Shown here: positions 9,580 to 18,253 of the stretch, piece after piece
Layout of the letters: each line of letters opens with the position of its first letter
How positions within the stretch are numbered: position 1 is the first letter of the stretch
Source: Bacteroidota bacterium
Lineage (GTDB): Bacteria; Bacteroidota; Ignavibacteria; Palsa-1295
NCBI GenBank assembly: GCA_021324735.1
Contig: JAJPIO010000015.1
Location: forward strand, 1 to 64,000
Reading direction: 5' to 3'
DNA: 64,000 nt
Notes under the pieces: model-generated
What the model was told of the DNA's origin: nothing
Databases searched by the model: none
What the model saw: only the letters and a program-made list of their open reading frames with translations
Program-made: the position numbers and the translations under genes

Positions 9580-10233
9580 GTGAGCTACATTGCAATTGAG
9601 GGTCCTATCGGGGCAGGGAAGACCACGTTAGCTGAGTTGCTGGCAGAGAGACTCGGGGGCAAACTCGTCCTTGAAGAATTTGAGGAGAATCCTTTTCTCC
9701 CTCAGTTCTATCAGGACCAGCAACGTAACGCGTTTCAAACGCAGCTTTTTTTTCTGCTGTCACGATTTCGACAGCAGCTCGACCTCGAACAGCGAGACCT
9801 CTTTTACGAGAATGTGGTAAGTGATTATCTTTTTATAAAAGACCGGATCTTTGCTTCCATTACGCTAAACGATGAAGAGCTTGCTTTATACGAAGAAGTA
9901 GAGCGAAGCCTGGTCCGGCGAGTCCCGGAACCGGACGTTGTGATCTATCTGCAGGCAAGCATACCCGTGCTGATGGCAAATATTCAAAAGCGCGGAAGGC
10001 CGTACGAGGTAAACCTAAAAGAAGAATATCTTGCGGCGGTTGCCGATGCGTACAATGATTACTTTTTCCATTATCGGCAATCACGGCTCATTGTGGTCGA
10101 TGCTAACCGATTGGATTATTTAACACAGCCGGAAGAGATCGATCGGTTACTGCTAGCCATCTATCGCGATCCGGCTCCGCCGGTGGAATATCTTGCTTCG
10201 CCGGTTCCGATATTCAATCCGGAAGGGGATTGA
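9580..10233 (+). CDS. Deoxynucleoside kinase (dNK family)
   Basis: Phosphorylates deoxynucleosides for nucleotide salvage; the exact base preference is not readable. The 217-residue protein has a P-loop GPIGAGKTT, EENPFLPQFYQD, a DR motif in IKDRIFAS and a lid KRGRPYEVN. It starts with GTG at 9580, supported by a clear AAGGAG 11 bases upstream, one of the few strong Shine-Dalgarno sequences in this operon. Placement right after folK is common in Bacteroidota-like genomes. Confidence 0.9.
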   Translation: MSYIAIEGPIGAGKTTLAELLAERLGGKLVLEEFEENPFLPQFYQDQQRNAFQTQLFFLLSRFRQQLDLEQRDLFYENVVSDYLFIKDRIFASITLNDEELALYEEVERSLVRRVPEPDVVIYLQASIPVLMANIQKRGRPYEVNLKEEYLAAVADAYNDYFFHYRQSRLIVVDANRLDYLTQPEEIDRLLLAIYRDPAPPVEYLASPVPIFNPEGD

Positions 10234-10263
10234 CGATTTTCATTCGAAGGGTGTTCGACCAAT

Positions 10264-10470
10264 ATGGCACGCCTCTTCGAGCTGTTTCTTATCGCACTGA
10301 TCGTGTATCTTGCCTTGCGGCGACTAACGCTGCCCATCCGGCGTGGTTATAACGAACGCGAGCGCGAACGACAGCAGGAACGACAAGCTTTTCGTGGGTG
10401 GACTTCGAAACGGCCAGAACAGATCGACCGTACTAATGCCAAGGATGCCGAATTTAAAGATCTCTCTTAA
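10264..10470 (+). CDS. Small single-span membrane protein, unknown function
   Basis: 68 residues: one N-terminal hydrophobic helix (about residues 4-20, LFELFLIALIVYLALRRL) followed by a highly charged Arg/Glu/Gln-rich cytoplasmic tail. It resembles the short DUF4834-like proteins of Bacteroidota in layout, but I do not recognise the family with certainty. It sits 30 bases after the kinase and 22 bases before the OmpA/PD40 gene, in the same orientation. A second frame overlaps it, but the hydrophobic-then-charged pattern and the fit between genes favour this one. Confidence 0.6.
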   Translation: MARLFELFLIALIVYLALRRLTLPIRRGYNERERERQQERQAFRGWTSKRPEQIDRTNAKDAEFKDLS

Positions 10471-10492
10471 CCGAACTTCCAGCAACGACCCG

Positions 10493-12544
10493 ATGGCGCT
10501 TCGGCAAATCCCAAGTTGGTTTTGCCTTCTTGCGCTATTGTTACTATCTTCCTCGGTACGTGCTCAGCACATCCAGTGGGCGAACCAGGTGTTGGACGTT
10601 TCCTCGGAAAAGCAAGTACCTGGGCATCCCCATGAATACCGAGCGGAGCAGGCACTCGGTAAACCGAATAAATGTCCGGCGACCGGTGATAGCCCGTGCG
10701 CATGGCTTTCGGCGAGTGACCCGGACGTTGGTACCCATGAAGAATGGATCAAGGTCGGTTATGCTCATCCGATGAAGATCCAACAGGTCGCTATCGCTCA
10801 GAACTTCTATCCGGGTGCGATCGAAAAAGTGATATTGTTCGACGATCGTGACCATCAGCGAGATGAATTCGATTATAAACCTGCCCCGGATGGCTTGGAA
10901 GCGAAGATCAAACACGTCACCTTCTTCAAAACGCAGTATAATGTTGGCGCCGTTAAGGTCGTCTTACAGCCGGGGCTGGTGCCCGGCCTCAATGAGATCG
11001 ATGCCATCGGTATCTCGGACGATATGCAGCCCATCGAGGCAGAGATCAATACTGCGCCGGACGTCAATGTAGGGCCCCGCGAAAATTTAGGGACGGCGAT
11101 CAATTCCATTGCCGATGAAGTATTGCCCGTCATTTCGCCCGATGGCAAAACGCTCTATGTCGATCGAAAAACCGATCCGAAAAATCGGCCGTCCAATTTT
11201 GGGAATGACGATATCTGGTATTCGACCCAGGATGCAAAAGGAAATTGGCAGCAACTGAAGAATATTGGTCCGCCGCTTAATACGGATTACGGTTCGTTCG
11301 TCGCCAGCGTAACGCCGGATGGTAATACGCTGCTGTTAGGTGGCAGCTTTATGCCTAAAGGAGTCCGTGACTTGAACGCGATCCATTTTGGATTGTGGCT
11401 CACTCATCGTACGGCAGAGGGATGGTCCTATCCAGAAGAGGTCAATGTAAAAGACTATTACACTCGCGATAAGTTTGTCGAATTTTGCTTATCGAGTGAC
11501 GGTCGTACGATCGTCCTTAGTTTGGACCGGGCCGATTCCTATGGCAGAAAAGATCTCTATGTGAGTTTTTTACAACCGGATGGTAGCTGGTCCGAGCCGA
11601 AAAATTTAGGCGGAACGGTAAACTCCGCTGCCGACGAAGCGACACCGTTTCTCGCTGCCGACGGTAAGACCCTTTACTTCGCTTCCGAGGGCTTTGCCGG
11701 TTATGGTGACATGGATATGTTCATCACTCGGCGTCTGGATTCCACGTGGCAGCGCTGGACCGAGCCACAAAATCTTGGTCCAAAGCTCAACACACCTGGT
11801 TGGGATGCCTATTATACCGTGCCGGCATCGGGTGAGTACGCTTACTTTGTAAGTACGGAAAATTCCTTAGGACTCGGTGATATCTTTCGTGTAAAACTAC
11901 CGCAGGCGTTGAGGCCGGAAGCGGTCGTTCTGGTAAGCGGTAAAGTGCTCGATGCAAAGACGGGCAAGCCGGTCAATGCGGTGATCAAGTATGAAGATCT
12001 CGAGACCGGAAAGGAGATCGGTAGTGCACGCACGAGTCCGGGGACGGGTGCATACAAGATCACGCTCCCTTCTGGAGAGAACTACGGTTACCGTGCAGAA
12101 GCACCAGGCTATGTGCCGATCAGCGAGAACCTCGATCTTACGAAGGCCGAACAATATAAAGAGATCGAACGCAATCTGACACTCGTACCGATGGAGAAAG
12201 GGCAGACCATCCGCCTCAACAATATCTTTTTCGAGACAGCGAAAGCGGAGCTTCGTCCGGAGTCCTTTGCCGAACTCGACAGAGTGGTCGAGTTACTTAA
12301 GGATAAGCCGACCATGGAGATCGAGATAGCGGGGCACACCGATAACGTCGGTACGGGTGCGCTTAATAAGCAACTTTCGGAAGCGCGCGCAAAGGCCGTT
12401 GAAAGCTATCTAAAGTCGAAAGGTATCGCCGCAAAACGCATGATAACAAAAGGTTACGGCGATTCAAAACCCGTCGCTTCCAATGATACCGAAGAAGGGA
12501 AGCAGCAAAACCGGCGGGTCGAATTCACCATTTTGAAGCAATAG
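10493..12544 (+). CDS. OmpA-family outer-membrane protein with PD40 propeller (PorE-like layout)
   Basis: 683 residues from ATG 10493. A signal peptide (MALRQIPSWFCLLALLLLSS, cut near VRA-Q) fixes this start; the frame stays open upstream, but that would bury the signal. Domains in order: a discoidin-like beta domain (about 25-175), WD40-like PD40 repeats with paired E-x-x-P-F and DGKTLY(F/V) units (about 185-470), a carboxypeptidase-regulatory-like beta sandwich (477-560), and a C-terminal OmpA peptidoglycan-binding domain (about 575-683, with GHTDNVG and SEARAKAVESYL). This resembles T9SS component PorE without its TPR part, so a role anchoring the secretion machine is possible. That role is inference. 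Confidence 0.85.
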   Translation: MALRQIPSWFCLLALLLLSSSVRAQHIQWANQVLDVSSEKQVPGHPHEYRAEQALGKPNKCPATGDSPCAWLSASDPDVGTHEEWIKVGYAHPMKIQQVAIAQNFYPGAIEKVILFDDRDHQRDEFDYKPAPDGLEAKIKHVTFFKTQYNVGAVKVVLQPGLVPGLNEIDAIGISDDMQPIEAEINTAPDVNVGPRENLGTAINSIADEVLPVISPDGKTLYVDRKTDPKNRPSNFGNDDIWYSTQDAKGNWQQLKNIGPPLNTDYGSFVASVTPDGNTLLLGGSFMPKGVRDLNAIHFGLWLTHRTAEGWSYPEEVNVKDYYTRDKFVEFCLSSDGRTIVLSLDRADSYGRKDLYVSFLQPDGSWSEPKNLGGTVNSAADEATPFLAADGKTLYFASEGFAGYGDMDMFITRRLDSTWQRWTEPQNLGPKLNTPGWDAYYTVPASGEYAYFVSTENSLGLGDIFRVKLPQALRPEAVVLVSGKVLDAKTGKPVNAVIKYEDLETGKEIGSARTSPGTGAYKITLPSGENYGYRAEAPGYVPISENLDLTKAEQYKEIERNLTLVPMEKGQTIRLNNIFFETAKAELRPESFAELDRVVELLKDKPTMEIEIAGHTDNVGTGALNKQLSEARAKAVESYLKSKGIAAKRMITKGYGDSKPVASNDTEEGKQQNRRVEFTILKQ

Positions 12545-12578
12545 GGACGTTATGGGTCGCCTTCCTGTTTAACGAGCG

Positions 12579-13466
12579 ATGCTACTTGAACTTCCTATCG
12601 CCGACGCTCCTGTAGAAGCTCCAGCGCCGCGCCAGCCACGACCAGAGTGGCTAAAGGTCAAAATACCTTCCGGAGAGACGTTCTCCAATCTTAAGCGCTT
12701 GATCGATAGTAAGAGCCTGCATACGGTCTGTGAAGAGGCTCGCTGTCCGAATATGGCGGAATGTTGGAATGCCGGCACCGCCACGTTTATGATCCTGGGC
12801 GATACTTGCACGCGTTCCTGCGGCTTTTGTGCCGTAAAAACCGGACGGCCCTCTGCTTTGGATACAGAAGAGCCGTTACATGTTGCCGAGGCCGTTCGCG
12901 CCATGCGTGTAAAGCATGCGGTCATTACCAGTGTAAATCGCGATGAATTAAAAGATGGCGGCTCGGTCATCTTCGCGGAGACTATCCGCGAAGTGCGGCG
13001 CCTGAACCCGAATACGACGATCGAAGTACTCATCCCGGACTTCAAAGGCAAAGACGATTGCCTCGATCGTATTCTGGAAGCGGGCCCGGATATCTTAAAT
13101 CACAACACGGAAACGGTGCCAAGCATGTATCGCATGGTGCGGCCGCAAGCCAAATATCATTGGTCGCTCAAAGTGCTTCGCCGTGCTAAAGAAGCGGGCT
13201 TTGTCACGAAGACGGGCATTATGCTCGGCCTTGGCGAAGGACGAGAAGAATTGCTTCAGGTCATGACGGACCTTGCTGAACTCAAACTTGATATTCTAAC
13301 ACTCGGGCAGTATCTTCAGCCAACGAAGGACCACCTGCCAGTACATCGCTTCGTTCCACCGTCTGAATTCCAGGAGTTGCATGATATTGGAGTTCAGATG
13401 GGTATTCGCATCGTCGAGGCAGGGCCGCTGGTGAGAAGCTCGTATCACGCCGAGAAGCACGTCTAA
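12579..13466 (+). CDS. lipA: Lipoyl synthase
   Basis: A radical SAM enzyme that inserts two sulfurs into octanoyl groups on lipoyl-dependent enzymes. It is 295 residues. The auxiliary cluster motif CEEARCPNMAEC and the radical-SAM CTRSCGFC are both intact, followed by AVKTGRP, TSVNRDELKDGG and MLGLGEGREE. It starts 34 bases after the OmpA gene and ends with a conserved GPLVRSSYHAE. Its partner lipB is not in the window. Confidence 0.96.
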   Translation: MLLELPIADAPVEAPAPRQPRPEWLKVKIPSGETFSNLKRLIDSKSLHTVCEEARCPNMAECWNAGTATFMILGDTCTRSCGFCAVKTGRPSALDTEEPLHVAEAVRAMRVKHAVITSVNRDELKDGGSVIFAETIREVRRLNPNTTIEVLIPDFKGKDDCLDRILEAGPDILNHNTETVPSMYRMVRPQAKYHWSLKVLRRAKEAGFVTKTGIMLGLGEGREELLQVMTDLAELKLDILTLGQYLQPTKDHLPVHRFVPPSEFQELHDIGVQMGIRIVEAGPLVRSSYHAEKHV

Positions 13467-13531
13467 AAACGATTGAAGATCGAGAGTAAAAAGAGGACTC
13501 TCCTGAAGGCTTCTCTCTACTAACCGTTATA

Positions 13532-14824
13532 GTGCTTACGCTGTACAATCTGTTTTTACCTATACTCCAACTTGGGGTCAAGGTGGCTGCACTATTTTCG
13601 AGCAAGATACGGCGAGGACTGGAGGGACGGCGAGGTCTGCTCTCGGAGATACAAAAACATTACTCCACTATTGCTTCTTCTCGGCTTCGCATTCTCGTTC
13701 ACTCTGCTTCGTATGGCGAGCTCGAGCAGGCTAAGCCGATTATTACGGCATTGCGAAAGAAATACCCTTCGGCTCATATCCATTTGACGTTCTTTTCTCC
13801 GAGTGGGTACGAGAATACGAGAAAACTCGACGGGGTCGATTTTATTTCGTATTCACCGGTCGATACTCGAGGTAATGTTTCTCGCTTTCTCGACCTCGTA
13901 AAGCCCTCGATCTCATTATTTACGAGATATGATGTATGGCCCAACATGGCCAATGAGCTACACAAACGGGGGATACCGTCGGTGCTGTTTGCCGCGACCG
14001 CTGCAGAGTCGTCGCGCCGCATGTTGCCGCTTTCAAAAGCCTTGCATACAAGTGTATATAAGAACCTCAGCAAAATCCTTACAATAGGAGAACAGGACGA
14101 GCACCGCTTTAACGCAATGGGAGTCACCCCAAAACAGCTCGTTGTAGCAGGGGATACACGGTTCGATCAGGTTATTGCTCGCCAACGGGATGTCGTAGCG
14201 CAGGGAGCGCCGATCATTCCTGATCCTATTTGGGAGCAGATACAGAGCAAAGGCTCACTCGTCTTTATTATCGGTAGTTCGTGGCCGGCGGATGAAGCGA
14301 TCGTAAAGGCTACGATCGCTCAGTCCGTTGAGAGAAGCGATAATATCGTTACCATTATTGTCCCGCATGAGCCTTCGGAAGAACGCCTTCGCTCACTGCT
14401 TGCTCTCTTCCCATCAAAGGCTATACGCTTATCACAAATAGGAGAGTATGCAGGGGAGCCGGTGATCATCGTCGATTCGATCGGCAAGCTCTTCGGTCTA
14501 TATCGATATGCCGATGTTGCTATGATTGGTGGCGGATTTGGGCAGGGACTTCATAACGTGCTTGAGGCTGCAGTATGGGGTATTCCAGCGATCGTTGGCC
14601 CGCGTCACAAAAAATCGCAGGAGGTGCAGCTCCTTATCGACCAACTGGCGGCGTTCGAAGTTACTTCTGCCAGCGAATTTGACTTTGTCTTTTGGCAGTT
14701 GGCGAAGGACGATGATTTACGAGCGACAGCAGGGAAGAAGGAGAAAGCTTTTGTAGAAGAGAATCAGGGAGCGACGGAGCGCATCATGACAGAGATAGAG
14801 ACTCTGCTTCAGGACCGTTCGTAG
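13532..14824 (+). CDS. waaA: 3-deoxy-D-manno-octulosonic acid (Kdo) transferase
   Basis: Adds Kdo from CMP-Kdo to lipid A on the cytoplasmic face of the inner membrane; its presence indicates an LPS-bearing cell. The 430-residue GT30 protein begins at a GTG (MLTLYNLFLPILQLG, membrane-associated N-terminus). It shows HSASYGELEQAKP, FTRYDVWPNM, GDTRFDQV and, near the C-terminus, MIGGGFGQGLHNVLEAAVWG. The last 16 bases overlap the convergent amidase gene. Confidence 0.93.
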   Translation: MLTLYNLFLPILQLGVKVAALFSSKIRRGLEGRRGLLSEIQKHYSTIASSRLRILVHSASYGELEQAKPIITALRKKYPSAHIHLTFFSPSGYENTRKLDGVDFISYSPVDTRGNVSRFLDLVKPSISLFTRYDVWPNMANELHKRGIPSVLFAATAAESSRRMLPLSKALHTSVYKNLSKILTIGEQDEHRFNAMGVTPKQLVVAGDTRFDQVIARQRDVVAQGAPIIPDPIWEQIQSKGSLVFIIGSSWPADEAIVKATIAQSVERSDNIVTIIVPHEPSEERLRSLLALFPSKAIRLSQIGEYAGEPVIIVDSIGKLFGLYRYADVAMIGGGFGQGLHNVLEAAVWGIPAIVGPRHKKSQEVQLLIDQLAAFEVTSASEFDFVFWQLAKDDDLRATAGKKEKAFVEENQGATERIMTEIETLLQDRS

Positions 14825-15591
14825 ATAGCTTTATATTTCTTGATCGCGTTCAGTATTCCTCTCGCATAATTTGATTGTCCGGATTCGCTCTTGAGGAGTG
14901 TCTCTTCTTTGGGATTGCTAATGAACCCCGTCTCGATAAGAACGTTTGGCATTGAAGCGCCGACAAGTACGAAAAAGCCTGCCTGGGAAACACCGTTATC
15001 AGCGATCGATATTTTCTTGCCGAGTTCTTGCTGTACTAAAGCTGCAAATTTCTCACTAAACTTCACATCCTGATTGCGAGACATGGAAGTGAGGATGAAA
15101 TCAACATCGGATAAGTGAGCGTATCGGGTTTTGTCCGGCTCATATTTGATAACGGCATTCTCGCGTGCCGCAACATGAATAGCAGCATCTGTTTTGCCGG
15201 GGCGGAGAATATACGTTGTGAAGCCGGTCGCTTTCGATGGCTTCTGAGGTGTTGAATTACAGTGAACGCTGATAAAAAGCTTGCCTTTTGCCTGGTTTGC
15301 GATCTCTCCTCGCCGATAAAGCTCGATGAACCGGTCATCTTTACGCGTATAAACGACTTTGACCCCCGGCATTTCTTTCTCGATCAGGTTGCCCAGCTTG
15401 CGGATAATACCGAGGGTCGCCTGCTTCTCCATATAGCCGTTCGTGCCGATGGCTCCCGCATCCTTGCCGCCGTGACCGGCGTCGAGGACGATGACGTCGA
15501 GATGGGGGCGTGCGGGACTAACCGGCGCGGCCGAAACTGTGAATATCGAAAGCCAGAGCGAAAGAGGCCCGAGTATGGTCGGGAAGATCAA
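14809..15591 (-). CDS. N-acetylmuramoyl-L-alanine amidase (Amidase_3), exported
   Basis: A zinc amidase that cuts the bond between MurNAc and the peptide stem during cell separation. It is 260 residues with a signal peptide ending near FTVSA-APV. Zinc and catalytic residues are in DAGHGGKDAG (H40), YMEKQ (E55), ISVHCNS (H110) and LIETGFISN near the C-terminus. There is no LysM or AMIN domain. The start overlaps the yajQ stop by 4 bases, so the two are probably one transcript, convergent with waaA. Confidence 0.92.
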   Translation of the reverse strand: MIFPTILGPLSLWLSIFTVSAAPVSPARPHLDVIVLDAGHGGKDAGAIGTNGYMEKQATLGIIRKLGNLIEKEMPGVKVVYTRKDDRFIELYRRGEIANQAKGKLFISVHCNSTPQKPSKATGFTTYILRPGKTDAAIHVAARENAVIKYEPDKTRYAHLSDVDFILTSMSRNQDVKFSEKFAALVQQELGKKISIADNGVSQAGFFVLVGASMPNVLIETGFISNPKEETLLKSESGQSNYARGILNAIKKYKAIYERS

Positions 15592-16085
15592 CGGTAATTC
15601 GTAAACTGTATTGGAAAATCAAAACTCTGTGCCTTTAGTGTGGCAATGGCCTGCTGCAGGTCATCCTTGCTTTTGCCGGTTATGCGTACGGCATCACCTT
15701 GGATCTGAGCTTGTACCTTCATTTTAAGATCCTTGACTAACTTCGTGATCTGCTTCGCCTGCTCGGACTCGAGGCCATGCTTGATCTTGATCGTCTGCCG
15801 CAAGGTCATTCCACCGGCCTCTTCAGGCTTTTGATAATCCAGGGCTTTGAGCGAGATGCCACGCTTGATCATTTTGCCGTTCACAATTTCGGTCAGCGCG
15901 CGGAGCTTCATGTCGTCCGACGTATGGAGGACGATCGTCTTTTCCTTGGGATTCCAATCGATGACGGTGTTCGACCCCTTGAAATCGTAGCGCTGCTCGA
16001 CTTCCTTGCGCGCCTGGTTGATCGCGTTATCTACTTCCTGCTGGTCGACTTCCGAAACGACATCAAACGAAAATTGCTGGGCCAT
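15588..16085 (-). CDS. yajQ: YajQ-family nucleotide (c-di-GMP) binding protein
   Basis: A 165-residue cytoplasmic protein of the YajQ/DUF520 family, some members of which bind cyclic di-GMP or tRNA. Typical sequence includes FDVVSEVDQQEVDNAINQA, QRYDFKGSNT, KMIKRGISLKALDYQ and IQGDAVRITGKSKDDLQ. Length and both ends match the family. It heads a two-gene minus-strand unit with the amidase. Its actual role here is unknown. Confidence 0.93.
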   Translation of the reverse strand: MAQQFSFDVVSEVDQQEVDNAINQARKEVEQRYDFKGSNTVIDWNPKEKTIVLHTSDDMKLRALTEIVNGKMIKRGISLKALDYQKPEEAGGMTLRQTIKIKHGLESEQAKQITKLVKDLKMKVQAQIQGDAVRITGKSKDDLQQAIATLKAQSFDFPIQFTNYR

Positions 16086-16206
16086 TCTATGCTTAAAGTT
16101 AGTGGTTTGGGTAATGACGAAGATTTAATCTCGGGCGCTACAACGCTCTGTTACATTTGCCGGGTTCATGTGTCTTATAATTAGAGCCTTGAAGGAGAGA
16201 TTAATC

Positions 16207-16338
16207 ATGCGTCGCTCGGGCCAAAACTGTCGGGGCGTTATGGCAGGCGTTTCATGTAAATGGCAGCCTCAAGTACCAAAATTGGCGCTTAAACCTCAAT
16301 TTTCGGTCTTGGCACAAAAATGCGAGAAGAGTAGGTAA
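16207..16338 (+). CDS. Possible 43-residue small protein
   Basis: An ATG at 16207 opens 43 codons (MRRSGQNCRGVMAGVSCKWQ...) ending TAA 16336-16338. A good AAGGAG lies 9-10 bases before it, and promoter-like TTACAT (16151) and TATAAT (16176) boxes lie upstream with a 19-base gap. The product would be basic and contain three cysteines. I recognise no family. It could instead be part of a long leader of the TPR gene that follows. Confidence 0.35.
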   Translation: MRRSGQNCRGVMAGVSCKWQPQVPKLALKPQFSVLAQKCEKSR

Positions 16339-16354
16339 GCGTATGAAAACGCGA

Positions 16355-16407
16355 CCTGGAAACTAAGGCTGGTGTCGAGCTTTCAAAGCCAGCCTCGAAG
16401 CTCCAGG
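16355..16407 (+). promoter_or_regulatory. Bipartite stem-loop in leader of the TPR gene
   Basis: Two nested 6-bp stems: CCTGGA (16355) pairs with TCCAGG (16402), and GGCTGG (16367) pairs with CCAGCC (16389). They are separated by an internal loop and capped by a 16-base loop. No T-run follows, so it is not a classic terminator. A second perfect inverted repeat, TCGAATA-CTC-TATTCGA (16437-16453), lies between it and the ribosome binding site. Function unknown. Confidence 0.4.
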
Positions 16408-16476
16408 ACTAAATTGAAACATAGAACGAATTTATATCGAATACTCTATTCGAGCAACTCCTGAAAGGAGACTATT

Positions 16477-17007
16477 ATGAAGCAGGTTGAAGACACAGGT
16501 TGGAGCGATGCATCATCGTCGGACGACGCGGCGGCGCTCAAAGAGCGAGCGCAGGAATTTCTGCAACGCGCCTACCGGCTTCAGATGTCTGGTCACCTCA
16601 ATGAGGCCATCGAGAATTATAAAAAGTCGATCGAGGTGCTTCCGACGAGCGAAGCTCATACCTTTCTCGGCTGGGCTTTTAGCTTCCTGGGCGATTACGA
16701 ATCAGCCATCGTAGAATGCCGCAAGGCGATCGAACTCGATCCGGATTTTGGTAATCCGTACAATGATATCGGGGCATACCTTATCCAGCAAGGGGAGTTC
16801 GACGAGGCGATACCATACTTAGAGCTTGCTATGAAAGCCAAACGTTATGCGACGCCACATTTCCCGCACTATAACTATGGCCGTATTCTGGAACGGCGCG
16901 GCCTGTGGTTCGAAGCGTTAGGTGAATACAAGGCCTCGCTAGACCTTGAACCGAATTATACATTAGCGAAAGATGCCTTTTATAGGCTTCAGGCGCTTCT
17001 CAATTAA
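16477..17007 (+). CDS. TPR-repeat protein, soluble
   Basis: 176 residues with about three tetratricopeptide repeats (for example SEAHTFLGWAFSFLGDYESA and NPYNDIGAYLIQQGEFDEA). There is no signal peptide or membrane span, so it is probably a cytoplasmic scaffold. It has a strong AAAGGAG 8 bases before ATG, a structured leader upstream and a rho-independent terminator just downstream, so it is likely a monocistronic and well-expressed unit. Partner unknown. Confidence 0.85.
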   Translation: MKQVEDTGWSDASSSDDAAALKERAQEFLQRAYRLQMSGHLNEAIENYKKSIEVLPTSEAHTFLGWAFSFLGDYESAIVECRKAIELDPDFGNPYNDIGAYLIQQGEFDEAIPYLELAMKAKRYATPHFPHYNYGRILERRGLWFEALGEYKASLDLEPNYTLAKDAFYRLQALLN

Positions 17008-17028
17008 TCTGAATAGTATCTAAAACGC

Positions 17029-17070
17029 ACGAGCCTCGGAGCGATGATCGCCCGAGGCTCGTTAATTTTT
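17029..17070 (+). terminator. Rho-independent terminator of the TPR gene
   Basis: An 11-bp perfect stem, ACGAGCCTCGG (17029-17039) with CCGAGGCTCGT (17052-17062), followed by TAATTTTTG. It lies 22 bases after the TPR stop. Confidence 0.85.
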
Positions 17071-17169
17071 GTCCCGTTGTAGCAGAAGCGAGCTGCGGCC
17101 AATGACCACTGCCATTAGGACCACTGCCATGCAGCCTCGGTTTTATCCAAAGCTGCTACTTTCTACGGC

Positions 17170-17265
17170 TTAGCGAACGCGCTTCTTATGACGGTTCTTG
17201 CGAAGACGTTTCTTCCGCTTGTGGGTCGCCATTTTATGGCGTTTGCGCTTTTTTCCGCTTGGCAT
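17170..17265 (-). CDS. Small basic ribosomal protein, AURKAIP1/COX24 (mS38-like) family
   Basis: 31 residues, more than half Lys, Arg or His: MPSGKKRKRHKMATHKRKKR and then LRKNRHKKRVR. This is the typical bacterial form of the AURKAIP1/COX24 domain, the counterpart of mitochondrial mS38 and actinobacterial bS22, a helix buried in the small ribosomal subunit. There is no Shine-Dalgarno before the ATG. Such a short frame is easily missed in automatic annotation. It lies alone, 96 bases downstream of the zinc-ribbon TPR gene on the same strand. Confidence 0.88.
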   Translation of the reverse strand: MPSGKKRKRHKMATHKRKKRLRKNRHKKRVR

Positions 17266-17361
17266 CTGGAGAAAGTATATTATGAATTTGTAAACTGTGA
17301 ATTCGTGCGCCCATGAAACAGCCACGAGGCGAGAGAGTTTCCTATAGGTGGTAGTTTACCG

Positions 17362-18222
17362 TCACTTCATCGGGAGTCGTTCGCCCGTCTTATCAATCGC
17401 TTGAATGAGCGTATCGATTCGCAGTGCCATTTTCGGATTGGTCTTCTCCGCCACTGCTTTGGCACGCTCGAAGTACTCTTTCGACTTTGCTAAGGCCTGC
17501 GCATGGTTGGAATCGCTAACGGTCTGAGCGGTCAGAATGCCGGCATTAACGAGTGCGTTCAGATGGTCCGGCTGGTATATAAGCGCCGTATCGATCTCGG
17601 AGATCGCCAAATGTAAATTATTCGTTTGCTGGGCGATAGCGAATGCGTAATCGACCCGCGCATCGGGGTCGCGTGGCTTTGCCGCTAAATAGGTTTGGAA
17701 TTCCTTTACGCTGCCGTTCCAGTCGGCAACGTCATAAAGGGCGTCGGCAAGCGAGAGGTGAAGACTGTCGTTTTGCGGATTGGCTGCAATCGCCGAGCGT
17801 AATGAATCTACGATATGCTGATAAAACATCCGCTTTTGGAGCAACATCGAGGAATCGACCTCTGAGTTGGCGGCATATTTATCGGGCTTAGCCGTCCATC
17901 GATAAATGCCATAGGTCGCGCCCAGGATCACTACAAGAATGATAACGAATGTTTTCCAGGCAAGCGGCTTTTGCGGCGGCTTATCGGTCTTTAGCCGCTC
18001 TAAAAGAATTTCTTCCGTCGAAAGCCTTCGGGCTGCAGGGGTTTGAGCCGGCTTGTCATTTTGGATGACCGACGTTTCAGCCGATTGATTGGGGTTGGCG
18101 ATAAATTCCGTACCGCAAATAGGGCATTTGATCAATGCACCCGGAGTAACAGGTTCTTCGATTCGTGCGGCGCAGCTAGGGCAAAAAATGCCATGCTGAG
18201 GTTCTTGAGATTGCTGGTCCAA
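17362..18222 (-). CDS. Zinc-ribbon, membrane-anchored TPR protein
   Basis: 286 residues. The N-terminus carries a zinc ribbon (FCPSC at C14/C17 and KCPIC at C33/C36). A low-complexity linker follows, then one membrane span (about 88-108, FVIILVVILGATYGIYRW), then TPR repeats facing the periplasm or cytoplasm (DSLHLSLADALYDVADWNGS, DPDARVDYAFAIAQQ). The domain order is like MJ0042/zinc-ribbon TPR proteins of unknown role. It starts 31 bases after the HU gene in the same direction. Confidence 0.82.
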   Translation of the reverse strand: MDQQSQEPQHGIFCPSCAARIEEPVTPGALIKCPICGTEFIANPNQSAETSVIQNDKPAQTPAARRLSTEEILLERLKTDKPPQKPLAWKTFVIILVVILGATYGIYRWTAKPDKYAANSEVDSSMLLQKRMFYQHIVDSLRSAIAANPQNDSLHLSLADALYDVADWNGSVKEFQTYLAAKPRDPDARVDYAFAIAQQTNNLHLAISEIDTALIYQPDHLNALVNAGILTAQTVSDSNHAQALAKSKEYFERAKAVAEKTNPKMALRIDTLIQAIDKTGERLPMK

Positions 18223-18253
18223 AATTAGAAAAGGGAGGAGAGTGTATTCTTAC

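Noticed and set aside
10343-10492. 50-residue extension of the OmpA/PD40 protein
   Set aside because: It would bury the signal peptide and fully overlaps the small membrane protein gene.
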